This document shows positions 37,384-45,977 of a stretch of 47,371 bases of DNA, one piece after another; within the stretch, counting starts at the first letter, position 1, and the number at the start of each line of letters is the position of its first letter. The notes under the pieces are model-generated. The model was not told the DNA's origin, searched no databases, and saw only the letters and a list, made by a program, of their open reading frames with translations. Location: contig NZ_MDZA01000166.1 of the NCBI RefSeq assembly GCF_001816125.1, forward strand, positions 1 through 47,371, written 5' to 3'. Both the position numbers and the translations under genes were made by a program. This stretch comes from Hymenobacter coccineus (lineage in GTDB: Bacteria; Bacteroidota; Bacteroidia; Cytophagales; Hymenobacteraceae).

Positions 37384-38595
37384 ATGACCACGCTCCACAA
37401 CATGCCGGAAGACATCAAGAACTTCCTTCGGGCGCATGGCTTAGCCCCCACGGGGCCCCTGGCCGCCGAGCATCAGGTGGGGGTGCAGCTGGCCATCTCG
37501 CGCGTGGCCGACCTGGTAATGAGCACCTTTGAGGAGCTGGCCGGCCAGCCCGGCGGCCGTGATACCCTCTGGAACGCGGCCCGCGCCGCGCACGCCACCC
37601 CGCAGCCCGACGCCGATGCTGACTTGGTGAAAACGACCCTCGACGACCGCTACCACGGCAAAGTGCACGGTGTGGCCACGGCCGCCGGTATTCAGACCGC
37701 ATCGGTAAACCAGCTGGTAGAGCAGGTGAGCGGCGCGGCCCTCAGCATCATGGGCGGCTTGGTGAACCAGAATAACTGGACGGCCCAGGATCTGAGCCAG
37801 TGGCTGCGGCCCCACCCGGGCACCGCCACCGCCGGGGCCCCATTGGCGGCCGCCGAATACGCGGCCATGCCCGCACCGGCCGCTGCCGCTACGGCCGGGG
37901 CCTCCTCGTGGGTGGCGCGGCACGCCAACGCGCTGCTATTGGGCGTGGGCTTCATTGCGGTGGCCGAGTTTGGCTACATCCTGGGCACCCGCAACCCGGA
38001 CGCGGAAGTGGCCACAACCACGGCGGCCCCGGTGGCCGAGGCGGGGGCCCCCACGGGCCGGCCCTACACGGCCGTGCCAGTGGCCAGCATCACATCGGCG
38101 GCCGACGCGGCCCGTGGCAAAACGGCAGTGCCGGTGGTACTTAAGCTCAAGAATGGGGTGCGCCAGATCATCGGGTCCAACTCGACGGAAAGCAAGCTCT
38201 ATCAGTTCCTGATCGACCCCACCAAGGAAGTTGACATGATGGACCCAGCGAAAGGCTGGATTGGCTTCGACCGCATCTACTTCGAATCGAACAAGGCTAT
38301 TCTGACCAACGAGTCGCTGTGGCAGCTCTCCAACATTGCCAGCATCCTCAAGCGGTTTCCGGCGGCCAAGGTGAAGCTGGGCGGCTACACCGACAATTCG
38401 GGCAGCGCTTACATAAACCTGCGCCTGAGCCAGGAGCGCGCCAAGGCCGCCATGACCACCCTCGTGAGCATGGGCGTACCGTCCGACCGCCTCACCTCGG
38501 TGGGCTACGGGGCCCTGGACGGCATCGCCGACAACGACACCGAAGAAGGCCGTTCCCTCAACCGCCGCGTGAGCATGCAAGTGGTGCAGAAATAG
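37384..38595 (+). CDS. DUF937/YidB-like plus OmpA-domain envelope protein
   Basis: A 403-residue protein of three parts. Residues 1-140 form a helical region (AISRVADLVMSTFEELAG, then ASVNQLVEQVSGAALSIMGG) resembling DUF937. There is an Ala/Pro linker with one membrane helix near 182-199 (ALLLGVGFIAVAEFGYIL). The C-terminal OmpA-type peptidoglycan-binding domain is at about 294-400 (FDRIYFESNKAIL, KVKLGGYTDNSGSAYINLRLS, RLTSVGYGALD, and SLNRRVSMQVV). The OmpA part would hold diaminopimelate of the cell wall. A soluble cytoplasmic head, one helix and a periplasmic OmpA domain suggest an inner-membrane-to-wall tether. No signal peptide. Ends at a strong terminator. Confidence 0.85.
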   Translation: MTTLHNMPEDIKNFLRAHGLAPTGPLAAEHQVGVQLAISRVADLVMSTFEELAGQPGGRDTLWNAARAAHATPQPDADADLVKTTLDDRYHGKVHGVATAAGIQTASVNQLVEQVSGAALSIMGGLVNQNNWTAQDLSQWLRPHPGTATAGAPLAAAEYAAMPAPAAAATAGASSWVARHANALLLGVGFIAVAEFGYILGTRNPDAEVATTTAAPVAEAGAPTGRPYTAVPVASITSAADAARGKTAVPVVLKLKNGVRQIIGSNSTESKLYQFLIDPTKEVDMMDPAKGWIGFDRIYFESNKAILTNESLWQLSNIASILKRFPAAKVKLGGYTDNSGSAYINLRLSQERAKAAMTTLVSMGVPSDRLTSVGYGALDGIADNDTEEGRSLNRRVSMQVVQK

Positions 38596-38641
38596 GGCCC
38601 CGGCACCCGATTCTTCCGACTTCTAGCCAACAATTAACAAC

Positions 38642-38676
38642 AAAAAGAGCGACCTTAACAGGCCGCTCTTTTTTAT
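38642..38676. terminator. Bidirectional terminator after the OmpA-like gene
   Basis: AAAAAGAGCGACC pairs with GGCCGCTCTTTTTT around a TTAACA loop, with one internal mismatch. The T-run serves the plus-strand OmpA-like gene and the A-run serves the minus-strand GT2 gene ending at 38696. Confidence 0.85.
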
Positions 38677-38695
38677 GCAATATGCTTTGCAACAG

Positions 38696-39604
38696 CTACT
38701 TATTGCGCCACTTATAAAACTGCAAGGTGCGGATGGTATCGGGCCGCTTGTCGAAGTTGCCGGTCAGGCTGTCGAGGGCGGCCTCGCCGTAGAGCAGGAA
38801 GTTGTAGAGGCGGTTGTCGCGCTGGGCAACGGCCTGCTGCAAGGTGGCTTTGGCGGCCCAGCTGGCGTACAGCATGCGGCCTAGGGTGTTGCCGAACTGG
38901 TTTTGCAGCACGCGGCGCTGGTTGCGCACGGCGTAGTACTGCTTCCAGGCGGCGGGCCACGGAATGCCGTCGCGGTCGAACGAGGCGGGGTGGTAGAATA
39001 CGCTGCGCGGCACCGTCACGATAGGGAAACCGTTCTTCTGGGCCCGGGTCATGTACTCCACCTCATCACCCCAGATAAACAGATTTTTGTCGGGTATACC
39101 AATGGTTTCCACCACTTTGCGGTGCACCAGCGTACCGTTGAAGAACGAGGCCACGCCATAAATTAGGTCCACGCCGGTCATGTCGCTCACCTTGCGGTAA
39201 GCCTGGTTGGGGCGGTCCACGAAGAAGGCCAACTCGTCGCGGCTGTTCACGCTCACCGACATCGAGTTCTTGATGCAGGGCCCCAGGTTGGGCGCAGCCA
39301 CCAGGGCGGCCAAGGCGTCGGGCGCGGCCAGGCAGTCGTCGTCCATGCACCAAATCCAGGTGTGGCCGGCGCGGTAGGCCGTGTCGATGCCCGTGGCGAA
39401 GCCGCCGGCCCCGCCCAGGTTGGCCTGGGTCGTCACCAGCAGGTCGGTTTGGGTGGCCAGCCACTCGGCCGTGCCATCGGTGCTGCCGTTGTTCACGATG
39501 AAGATGGCGTCGAGCTTATGCGTTTGTTCACGCAGCGTATCGAGGCACTTCTGGAGGTCGGCCAGGCGGTTGTAGGTAACTACTAAAGCGGCAATAGTTT
39601 CCAT
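38696..39604 (-). CDS. Glycosyltransferase family 2 (GlfT2/rhamnosyltransferase-like)
   Basis: A 302-residue GT-A enzyme. It begins METIAALVVTYNRLADLQKC; NNGSTDGTAEWL is near residue 37, the WCMDDDCLAAPDAL metal motif is near residue 84, and FFNGTLVHRKVV and IWGDEVEYMTRAQKNGFPI follow near 160-190. The latter pattern (W-G-D-E-x-E) is seen in galactofuranosyl- and rhamnosyl-type transferases. It starts 2 nt after the flippase stop, so the two form a small operon apart from the main EPS locus. It could decorate the same or a second surface glycan. Confidence 0.92.
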   Translation of the reverse strand: METIAALVVTYNRLADLQKCLDTLREQTHKLDAIFIVNNGSTDGTAEWLATQTDLLVTTQANLGGAGGFATGIDTAYRAGHTWIWCMDDDCLAAPDALAALVAAPNLGPCIKNSMSVSVNSRDELAFFVDRPNQAYRKVSDMTGVDLIYGVASFFNGTLVHRKVVETIGIPDKNLFIWGDEVEYMTRAQKNGFPIVTVPRSVFYHPASFDRDGIPWPAAWKQYYAVRNQRRVLQNQFGNTLGRMLYASWAAKATLQQAVAQRDNRLYNFLLYGEAALDSLTGNFDKRPDTIRTLQFYKWRNK

Positions 39605-39606
39605 AA

Positions 39607-40965
39607 CTATTTCTTTTTTAGCGCTAAAACGCGCGATTTAGTAAATGCAATGGCCTCGCGTAGGTGCGACACCTTGATGACTTCGATGCCCTTCCAGCGC
39701 AGGTACACATACATGGCCCCCGTGATGTAGGCCTCCGTGAGCACCAGCGCGTAGGCGGCCCCCACGTGGGCGTAGCGCCGGATGAGGAGCATGTTCAGGG
39801 CCAGCCCCACCACCGAGCCCACGGCCGTGACCGTGAAAAAGGCGCGGTCCATGCGCAGGTTCAGCATGGTGTGCAGGCCCAGCAGGTTGCTCATGCCGAT
39901 GATGAGCGGCAGCAGCGCCACGATGCGCAGGATGGTGACGGCCCCCGCAAACTTGGCCCCGTAGAGCAGCGTGATGACGTAGGGCCCCACCAGCCACAGA
40001 CCAGCGCTCACGCAGGCCATCACAATAAAGAGCGGAAAAAACGTGGTGCGCACCATGCGCAGCCCCTGCTCGCGCCCCTGCCCAAAAGCCTGGGCCACAA
40101 TGGGAAAGAACGCCTGGTTGAGCGCCAGGCCCACGAACGACTCGGCCATCCCTTCGAGCCGCGTACCGGCCGCGTAGATGCCCACATTGTACGGAATGGT
40201 GAGCAGGCCGAGGATGAACACGTTCGAGCTGGCGTAGATCGTAATCATCACCGACGAGAAAAACAGCGTGCGGTCTTCTTTGAAGCGGTTGCGCAGCTCG
40301 GGGCCCGTGGGCCAGCTAAACTTAATTTTGAAACGCCGCACGGCCACGTAAAGCGCCACCACGCTCACCAAAATCTGCGACACGCTGATGGCCAGGTTCT
40401 GGTACACGTAGTCGTCGGCCTTGCGGATGAGCAGCAGCACCGAGAGCGAAAAGATGATCTTCACGGCCAAGTTGAACATGGCCACACGCCCCAGGTCTTC
40501 CATGGCCTGGTACAGCCAGAACGGCGAGAGAACCGTGCCAATGCACACCAGAAACGTGCAGATGTGCAGCCCCAGGTGCCCCTTGAACTCGGGGTTGGAG
40601 AGCGTGACGACCGTGAACACGACCACCGACAGGGCCCACAGCAGCGCCTTGCCGGCCATTACCTGGCTGAAAATGCGGCTGGTGGCCTCGGTATCGGCGC
40701 GGTTGGCCGCAATCACGCGCACGGCCGCCATGTCGAAGCCGTAGTTGATGAGCAGGCTGAAGTACGTGACGTAGGCCTGCGAAAAGTTGAGCAAGCCCAG
40801 CTTGTCGGGCCCGATGATGCGCACCACGTAGGGCACCGTGAGCAGCGGCAGCAAGAAGTTGGCCACCTGCACACTGAACAGCGACGCTACATTGACGGCG
40901 AAGCGGCGCATAGTGGGCTTGGCCATGCCTGCCTCGTCTTTAACAATGGTAATCTCGTCGCTCAC
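39607..40965 (-). CDS. Oligosaccharide flippase (Wzx/RfbX type)
   Basis: A 452-residue MATE/MOP-superfamily flippase with about 12 to 14 membrane helices. The N-terminal FAVNVASLFSVQVANFLLPL and the PYVVRIIGPDKLGLLNFSQA loop are signatures of RfbX/Wzx proteins. PFWLYQAMEDLGRVAMFNL and ISVSQILVSVVALYVAVRRF lie in the middle. It would flip lipid-linked oligosaccharides. The track start is GTG at 40965 (MSDEITIVKDEAG); an ATG 13 codons later (MAKPTMRRF) is an equally good start. The gene is co-transcribed with the GT2 just downstream. It is a different subfamily from the frameshifted flippase at 31222-32801. Confidence 0.92.
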   Translation of the reverse strand: MSDEITIVKDEAGMAKPTMRRFAVNVASLFSVQVANFLLPLLTVPYVVRIIGPDKLGLLNFSQAYVTYFSLLINYGFDMAAVRVIAANRADTEATSRIFSQVMAGKALLWALSVVVFTVVTLSNPEFKGHLGLHICTFLVCIGTVLSPFWLYQAMEDLGRVAMFNLAVKIIFSLSVLLLIRKADDYVYQNLAISVSQILVSVVALYVAVRRFKIKFSWPTGPELRNRFKEDRTLFFSSVMITIYASSNVFILGLLTIPYNVGIYAAGTRLEGMAESFVGLALNQAFFPIVAQAFGQGREQGLRMVRTTFFPLFIVMACVSAGLWLVGPYVITLLYGAKFAGAVTILRIVALLPLIIGMSNLLGLHTMLNLRMDRAFFTVTAVGSVVGLALNMLLIRRYAHVGAAYALVLTEAYITGAMYVYLRWKGIEVIKVSHLREAIAFTKSRVLALKKK

Positions 40966-41002
40966 TAAAAATGGGTTAAATGAAGGCAGAAAACCACCGG
41001 AC

Positions 41003-41056
41003 GGGCGCTTGCAGCGGCGGGCTCCGGGGGCCTGGGGCCCGCCGCTGCAAGCGCCC
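41003..41056. repeat. GC-rich 20-bp inverted repeat upstream of the second flippase
   Basis: GGGCGCTTGCAGCGGCGGGC at 41003-41022 is repeated exactly in reverse complement at 41037-41056, around a 14-nt centre. There is no T-run on either side, so a REP-like element or leader hairpin fits better than a terminator. Confidence 0.75.
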
Positions 41057-41372
41057 TACATACGGGGCCAACCCGCTTTAAGTCAGATAATTTAGCAGGT
41101 AAAGGACAGCCTTCGGGTTATTTTTAAATAATTTTTGCGCGCTTAAAATCGATTGTTCTCCTCCTTCTTTGAGCACAATCATCAATCAGCTAACCAGTTA
41201 ATTGCCTACATATCTTTTGATGTACAGTTTCGTTTTTGTTTTAAAATTCATAAAAAATCTTCATTCTATTCTTTATTCACCGGGCGGTGGGCCCCCAGAT
41301 GAAACGCGAGTGCAAGCCAGGCAGTTACTTTGCAATTCTAACCGTTTATACCTCACTTTTTATCAAATCCTT
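41057..41372. other. AT-rich intergenic region
   Basis: No gene supported. It contains the shared upstream DNA of the divergent flippase and small basic protein genes. TTACTTTG at 41325-41332, about 40 nt before the ATG at 41373, is a one-mismatch -7 type box for the latter. Confidence 0.4.
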
Positions 41373-41636
41373 ATGCTCCGAATTATTCTCGTATTGCTGT
41401 GCTGCTTGCTCGGCCTGGTCGATGCTCCAGAAGCCACCGCCGCTGCCAGCGCCCCCACCGCCGACCACCATCCGCGCTACAAAGCCTATAAGTACCGGGG
41501 CCAGGCGCGCAAGCGCAACGCCCGCATGGGCTTCTTCGCCCGGCGGCGGGCCCGGCGGCAGGCCAAGCGCGCCCAGCAGCCCAAGCACCGCGGCGTCATC
41601 AAAGTGGGCGACCTGGAGGGTACCATGCCCAAGTAG
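41373..41636 (+). CDS. Small basic secreted hypothetical protein
   Basis: An 87-residue protein. Residues 1-26 are a plain signal peptide (MLRIILVLLCCLLGLVDAPE region). The mature part is strikingly basic, with YKAYKYRGQARKRNARMGFF and RRRARRQAKRAQQPKHRG. It is followed by a closing VGDLEGTMPK. No known domain recognised; similar short Lys/Arg-rich secreted proteins occur in Hymenobacter. ATG at 41373 begins the hydrophobic core, and the upstream frame reads through AT-rich leader. Ends 40 nt before a shared terminator. Confidence 0.65.
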   Translation: MLRIILVLLCCLLGLVDAPEATAAASAPTADHHPRYKAYKYRGQARKRNARMGFFARRRARRQAKRAQQPKHRGVIKVGDLEGTMPK

Positions 41637-41676
41637 TCGCCGCCCCCCGGCCAGCGCCCTAACAGGGCCCCACAGC

Positions 41677-41710
41677 AAAAACAGCCGCCCAAAATTGGGC
41701 GGCTGTTTTT
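41677..41710. terminator. Bidirectional terminator
   Basis: Perfect palindrome AAAAACAGCCGCCCAA / TTGGGCGGCTGTTTTT with a 2-nt centre, A-run left and T-run right, between two converging genes. Confidence 0.93.
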
Positions 41711-41735
41711 GTTTAGCGTCTTGGTTAGCAGCGCA

Positions 41736-43067
41736 TTACCACGAGCCGCTGTTATCGTTGCTGGTATCGTCGAAGCCGCCGCCGCCGGTGTCGTCCGAGG
41801 AAGTGTCGTCGTAGGAGGAATCGTCGGAAGAGAAGTAATCGCCCGACGGCTCGTTGCCGGTGTTGTCGTTGGAGAAGTAATCGGGGGCGCTTTCGTTGGC
41901 CTCCCCGCCACGCCCGGCGAAGTAGTCGCCCGCGGCGCCGGTGCCCGCAGCCCCAGCGGCGGCACCACCCGCCGCATCCGCACCGCTGCCAAAGCCAGCG
42001 TTGTTGGTGCCGAAATTTTGCGCGCTGCCGGCGTTGCCGCTGTGGCCCTCCGACATGCGGTTGCCGAGGTAAGCGCCCGCGGCGGCGGCGGCCCCGGTGG
42101 CCAAAATGCTGCCCATGCCCAAGCCGCTGCCGCCCTGGTTGGGGGCCTGGCCAGAACCGTAGTTGCCGCCCTGGGGCGAATTTGGCAGGAAGTTGGGCGG
42201 GCCGCCCGGCCGATTAGGCTGATTAGGGTTGGGTTGGTTGGGGTAGAAGTTCGGGTTGTTGGACGCCTGGGGCCCCGGTGCGGCGCTGTCCGCACTCTTG
42301 CGCCGAAACATGCGAACCAATAAATACAACAGGCCGCCCATCACAACTGCGCCAATGAGCAGCACGCCCGTACCAATGCCCGGGCCCGCGGAATCCGTCG
42401 AAGCGGGAGCCGCCGTCAGGCCGCCTCCGCCGTTAGTGGCCATGTTGCTGGCTGGAGCACCGGGCGCGGCGCTGGGCACCTCGCTGTTCAGGGCCGGGGC
42501 AGCGGCGGCGGCCGGGGCGGCCGCAGTGGGGGCCCCGGCGGCGGCCGGAGTGGTGGTTTTGTTGGGGTTGGAGGCGGGGTTGGCGGCCAGCATCAACGTG
42601 CTCAGGCCTTTGCGCAAGCCCGCGAAGTAGTTGTTCTGCTTGAAGCTGGGTCCAAAATCCTGGGCGATGACGCGCTGCGTGAGGGCGGGCGTGATTTTAT
42701 CAACCAAGCCGCTGCCGGGCTGGATGGTGACCTTGTGCTCCTGGGCGGCCACGATGACCACGAGGCCGTTGTTTTTGCCGCGCTGGCCCACGCCCCAGGC
42801 CGTGCCCAGGGCCCGGCCGTAGTCCGACACCTGGCGGCCGCCCAGGCTGGGCACCGTCACCACCACCACTTGGGTGCCGGTTTGGTCGGCGTAGCGGCGC
42901 AGGCCGCCTTCGAGTTTTTTGGCGTCAGCGGGGGCCATCAGCTTGGCCTGGTCCGTCACGAACTGGAACGGTACCGGGCGGGCGGGCAACCCAGCGGCCG
43001 ACTGGGCCGCAGCGGGCCGGGCCAGGGCCCCCACAAAGAGCAGGGCGAGAAGCAACGGACGAAACAT
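41736..43067 (-). CDS. TPM domain-containing protein (YgcG-like)
   Basis: A 443-residue protein. It has a signal peptide (MFRPLLLALLFVGALARPAAAQ) and a TPM domain at about 35-165 (FVTDQAKLMAPADAKKLEGG, TQVVVVTVPSLGG, YGRALGTAWGVGQRGKNNGL, TPALTQRVIAQDF). An Ala/Pro/Asn-rich linker follows, then one membrane helix (GVLLIGAVVMGGLLYLLVRMF) and a low-complexity tail rich in Asn/Gly/Gln. The tail ends in repeated Ser/Asp/Asn blocks (DYFSSDDSSYDDTSSDDTGG). TPM proteins have been linked to photosystem II repair in plants and to phosphatase activity; the bacterial role is unclear. The acidic Ser/Gly end is common in YgcG-like proteins. Confidence 0.9.
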   Translation of the reverse strand: MFRPLLLALLFVGALARPAAAQSAAGLPARPVPFQFVTDQAKLMAPADAKKLEGGLRRYADQTGTQVVVVTVPSLGGRQVSDYGRALGTAWGVGQRGKNNGLVVIVAAQEHKVTIQPGSGLVDKITPALTQRVIAQDFGPSFKQNNYFAGLRKGLSTLMLAANPASNPNKTTTPAAAGAPTAAAPAAAAAPALNSEVPSAAPGAPASNMATNGGGGLTAAPASTDSAGPGIGTGVLLIGAVVMGGLLYLLVRMFRRKSADSAAPGPQASNNPNFYPNQPNPNQPNRPGGPPNFLPNSPQGGNYGSGQAPNQGGSGLGMGSILATGAAAAAGAYLGNRMSEGHSGNAGSAQNFGTNNAGFGSGADAAGGAAAGAAGTGAAGDYFAGRGGEANESAPDYFSNDNTGNEPSGDYFSSDDSSYDDTSSDDTGGGGFDDTSNDNSGSW

Positions 43068-43370
43068 GGCGACAGAAGAAAAGGGTGAATTTTTTGCCTT
43101 CTACGGCGTTTGGGCCCCCGGGGCTACGCGCCGCCGCGGGGGCCCCGGGCCAACAACATTAGGGCCCCCGCCAACTTCCACGAGGGAAGGGGCGTTGTGT
43201 AGGGCGGGCTGGGGTGCCGCGCGCCAATCCTTCGGGGTGGGCGGCTGCGTACCTCCCCGTGCGTTTGGCTTGTGCAAGGTGCAGAAGCCCGCCGCGGTTG
43301 CCGATTGGCAATGCGGCACTGCCCCAGCGGCCCGCTTTGCGGCGGGCCATCAGTTGGTTTTTCCTTCTTT
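43068..43370. other. GC-rich divergent intergenic region
   Basis: No gene supported. It is dense in GGGCCC strings (for instance 43110-43150). A short hairpin GGCCCGC/GCGGGCC at 43329-43348 lies 22 nt before the desaturase ATG and could affect its translation. Confidence 0.4.
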
Positions 43371-44435
43371 ATGCTGCTTCCCAAATTTGCGCCCCCCCGC
43401 TCCTTCCACGCCGAGCTGAAGCGCCGCACGGCCGAGTATTTCCAAACCACGGGCAAGGCCCAAACCGGCAACGCCTCGCTGCTGGGCAAGGCCGCCCTGC
43501 TGCTCGGGGCCCTGGTAGTCCTGTACGTGCACTTGGTGTTCTTCACGCCCGCCACCGGCTGGGCCCTGGCCGAGTGCGTACTAATGGGCGGCGTACTGGC
43601 CCTCATCGGCTTCAATGTGATGCACGACGGGGCCCACGGCAGCTTCAGCCGCCACGGTTGGCTGAACAAGGTGGCGGCCTTCACCCTCAACGTGTTTGGG
43701 GGTAGCAGCTACATGTGGGACGCCAAGCACAACACCGTGCACCACATGTATACTAATATCGAGGGTGTGGACGACGACCTCGACATCCGGCCCTGGATGC
43801 GCCTGACGCCCGACCAGCCCCGCCACCGCGCCCACCGCTTCCAGCACCTGTACTTTGGGTTTTTCTACTGCCTGCTCTACATCTCCTGGATTCTCTTTAC
43901 CGACTACCAGAAGTACTTCAGCCGCAAAATTGGCAGCGTGGCCCTCAAGCCAATGAGCACCAACGACCACCTCATTTTCTGGGGTTTCAAGCTGTTGAAT
44001 TTGGGATTATTCGTGGCGCTGCCCGTGTACATGCTGGGCTGGGGCCCCTGGCTCGCGGGCTTCCTGCTGACGGGCGCCGTGGCCGGCTTCACGCTCAGCA
44101 TCGTGTTCCAGCTGGCGCACACCGTCGAGCAGGCCGCTTTCCCGGTGCCCCACGAAACTACCCGCAAAATGGAGGACGAGTGGGCCATTCACCAGCTGCG
44201 CACCACCGCCAACTTCGCCACCGACAACCGCGTGATTAGCTGGCTCGTAGGGGGCCTCAACTTCCAAGTTGAGCACCACTTGTTCCCCAAAATCTCGCAC
44301 GTGCACTACCCCAAGCTGAGCAAAATCATCCGCCAGACTTGCGAAGAGTTCGGCCTCCCCTACCAGGAATACCCCAAAATGCGCTACGCCGTGGCCTCGC
44401 ACGTAGCCTTCCTCCGGCAGATGGGCCGGGCGTAA
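43371..44435 (+). CDS. Fatty acid desaturase (acyl-lipid/linoleoyl-CoA type)
   Basis: A 354-residue integral membrane di-iron desaturase. The three histidine boxes are present: HDGAH near residue 84, HNTVHH near residue 120 and QVEHH near residue 299. The last has Gln in place of the first His, the mark of front-end (delta-5/delta-6-like) desaturases. Four membrane helices lie in two hairpins around residues 45-95 and 165-235. It would introduce double bases into acyl chains, tuning membrane fluidity; electrons come from a ferredoxin or cytochrome b5-like donor, and no such domain is fused here. The ATG at 43371 is the family start. It has no operon partner. Confidence 0.93.
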   Translation: MLLPKFAPPRSFHAELKRRTAEYFQTTGKAQTGNASLLGKAALLLGALVVLYVHLVFFTPATGWALAECVLMGGVLALIGFNVMHDGAHGSFSRHGWLNKVAAFTLNVFGGSSYMWDAKHNTVHHMYTNIEGVDDDLDIRPWMRLTPDQPRHRAHRFQHLYFGFFYCLLYISWILFTDYQKYFSRKIGSVALKPMSTNDHLIFWGFKLLNLGLFVALPVYMLGWGPWLAGFLLTGAVAGFTLSIVFQLAHTVEQAAFPVPHETTRKMEDEWAIHQLRTTANFATDNRVISWLVGGLNFQVEHHLFPKISHVHYPKLSKIIRQTCEEFGLPYQEYPKMRYAVASHVAFLRQMGRA

Positions 44436-44454
44436 GATTTAGCTATCTGTATCT

Positions 44455-44541
44455 GTAGAGACGCATCTTTGCGTCTCAATCGTTGAACGGTCGGTATTCG
44501 TACGGCCGGGCAGCGATTGAGACGCAAAGATGCGTCTCTAC
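44455..44541. repeat. Inverted repeat with nested hairpins (GTAGAGACGC type)
   Basis: A 28-bp arm at 44455-44482 (starts GTAGAGACGCATCTTTGC) is repeated perfectly in reverse complement at 44514-44541, and each arm is a hairpin by itself (GAGACGCA/TGCGTCTC). TTGTTTTTT follows on the plus strand, so it probably terminates the desaturase transcript. The right arm includes the stop codon of the converging amidohydrolase gene (44538-44540). The family is widespread between genes in several bacterial phyla (recalled). Confidence 0.85.
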
Positions 44542-45977
44542 TTGTTTTTTAAGGCGGCCAGCATCCGGTTAAGGTCGGCGCGCTGGTAGGCTTTGCCGCG
44601 TGATACCACCGCAGCTATCTGCTTCACGTTGTTGATATTGGCTAGCGGGTTGGCGTTCAGCAGCAGCAAATCGGCGTCTTTGCCCACGGCGATGCTGCCG
44701 CTGCGCTCGGCCACGCCCATGAACCGGGCCCCATTGAGGGTGGCCGCGCGCAGGGCCTGGGCGGGCGTGAGGCCGGCTTGCACCAGCAGCGCCAGCTCGT
44801 CTTGCAGCGAGGCCCCGGGGTAGGTGAACGAGTTGAAAGCCCCGCTGTCGGAGCCCGCCAGCAGCACGACGCCCGCGGCCTGCATCTGCGGCACCAGCGT
44901 CATGAACTTGGCCTCCAGCTTCTGGGTGAAGGCCCGGGCGGCGGCCGGCTGCTGGCGGGCGCTGGCCAGCCGCCGCGCGTAGGTGGCCTGGATTTTAGGA
45001 TCGATGTAGGCCCGCAGCGAGTCACGGGCGTGGTCGTTGTCGGGCAGCTCGGCCAGGGTTTTGCCGATGGCCAGCGTGGGCACGGCGGCCGTGTGGTGGG
45101 CGGCCATCACCCGGAAAATACGCGCCGCCGCGGCCGGGCTGTACGTGTCGTACACAGCCGGCAGCATGGCAAACAGGCCCAGCGGCTTGGGCGTTTTCAA
45201 GCTGGCGCGCACCACGGCCGTGAGGCTATCCTCCTTGCCTGAGCAGGCCTTGAAGACGTAGTACAGGTGCTCGGTAGCATCCAGGCCCCGGGCCACGGCG
45301 TCGCCCAACGTGGCGGAGTAGGGCATGTGACCGGTGGTTTTCATCCCGCGGGCCTCGGCCTGGGTGATGACGTTCAGGTAGGCTTCGGCCGAAATCTTGC
45401 TGTCGTAAATCTTCACAAAATCCACCTTCAGCCGTTGCAGCGAGTCGAGGGCCCGGCTGACTTGGTTGGGCGTTTCCACTTCCAGCGAGCCGGGCCAGTA
45501 GGCCCCGGGGCCGTCTATTTTGGGCCCCGAGGTGAAGATGCGGGGCCCCGCCAGCGTGCCCGCGTCCTCCTGGCGCCGCCACTCAAAAACGCGGGCCGTG
45601 AGGTCGCCACCGCAGTCGCGCACCGTTGTGATGCCGTGGACCAGGTACAGCGCGAGGCTCTTCTTGTTGGCCGCCGCCAGGCTATCGCCGCCCCGGAAGT
45701 GCACGTGCATGTCCCACAGCCCGGGCATAAGGTAGCGGCCGGTGCCGTCGATGGTTTGCCGGGCGGCGTAGCGGGCCTGAGCCGCGGGGCCCACTTGCAC
45801 AATTTTGCCGCCGGCCACGGCCACCGTTTGGTCGGGCCGCACCTGGCCGGTGGCCACGTCCACCACGCCCACGTGGCTGATTACCAGATCGTAGGTTTTG
45901 GCGGGCGCGGCCGGGCGGGTCGCGCCCGCCAGCAGCGCAGCCCCGGCCAGGCCGAGGGCAAGCTTATAGTTTTTCAT
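44538..45977 (-). CDS. Secreted amidohydrolase family protein
   Basis: A 479-residue metal-dependent hydrolase with a cleavable signal peptide (MKNYKLALGLAGAALLAGATR). The N-terminal small beta domain (YDLVISHVGVVDVATGQVR) and the first metal HxH (GLWDMHVHFRGGD near residue 85) are followed by TTVRDCGGD, the His of MKTTGHMP, ATEHLYY, and the last metal Asp in LAGSDSGAFNSFTYPG. The C-terminal GLTPAQALRAATLNGARFMG closes the barrel. It is the imidazolonepropionase/prolidase-like type that acts on C-N bonds in the periplasm; the substrate is unknown. The frame is open into the upstream GNAT gene, but a signal peptide at 45977 shows this is the true start. The stop codon lies in a repeat. Confidence 0.9.
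   Translation of the reverse strand: MKNYKLALGLAGAALLAGATRPAAPAKTYDLVISHVGVVDVATGQVRPDQTVAVAGGKIVQVGPAAQARYAARQTIDGTGRYLMPGLWDMHVHFRGGDSLAAANKKSLALYLVHGITTVRDCGGDLTARVFEWRRQEDAGTLAGPRIFTSGPKIDGPGAYWPGSLEVETPNQVSRALDSLQRLKVDFVKIYDSKISAEAYLNVITQAEARGMKTTGHMPYSATLGDAVARGLDATEHLYYVFKACSGKEDSLTAVVRASLKTPKPLGLFAMLPAVYDTYSPAAAARIFRVMAAHHTAAVPTLAIGKTLAELPDNDHARDSLRAYIDPKIQATYARRLASARQQPAAARAFTQKLEAKFMTLVPQMQAAGVVLLAGSDSGAFNSFTYPGASLQDELALLVQAGLTPAQALRAATLNGARFMGVAERSGSIAVGKDADLLLLNANPLANINNVKQIAAVVSRGKAYQRADLNRMLAALKNK

Noticed and set aside
41486..42295. A 269-codon minus-strand frame overlapping the TPM gene and its terminator
   Set aside because: It reads through a perfect terminator and has Thr/Pro/Arg low complexity; the TPM gene is in another frame.
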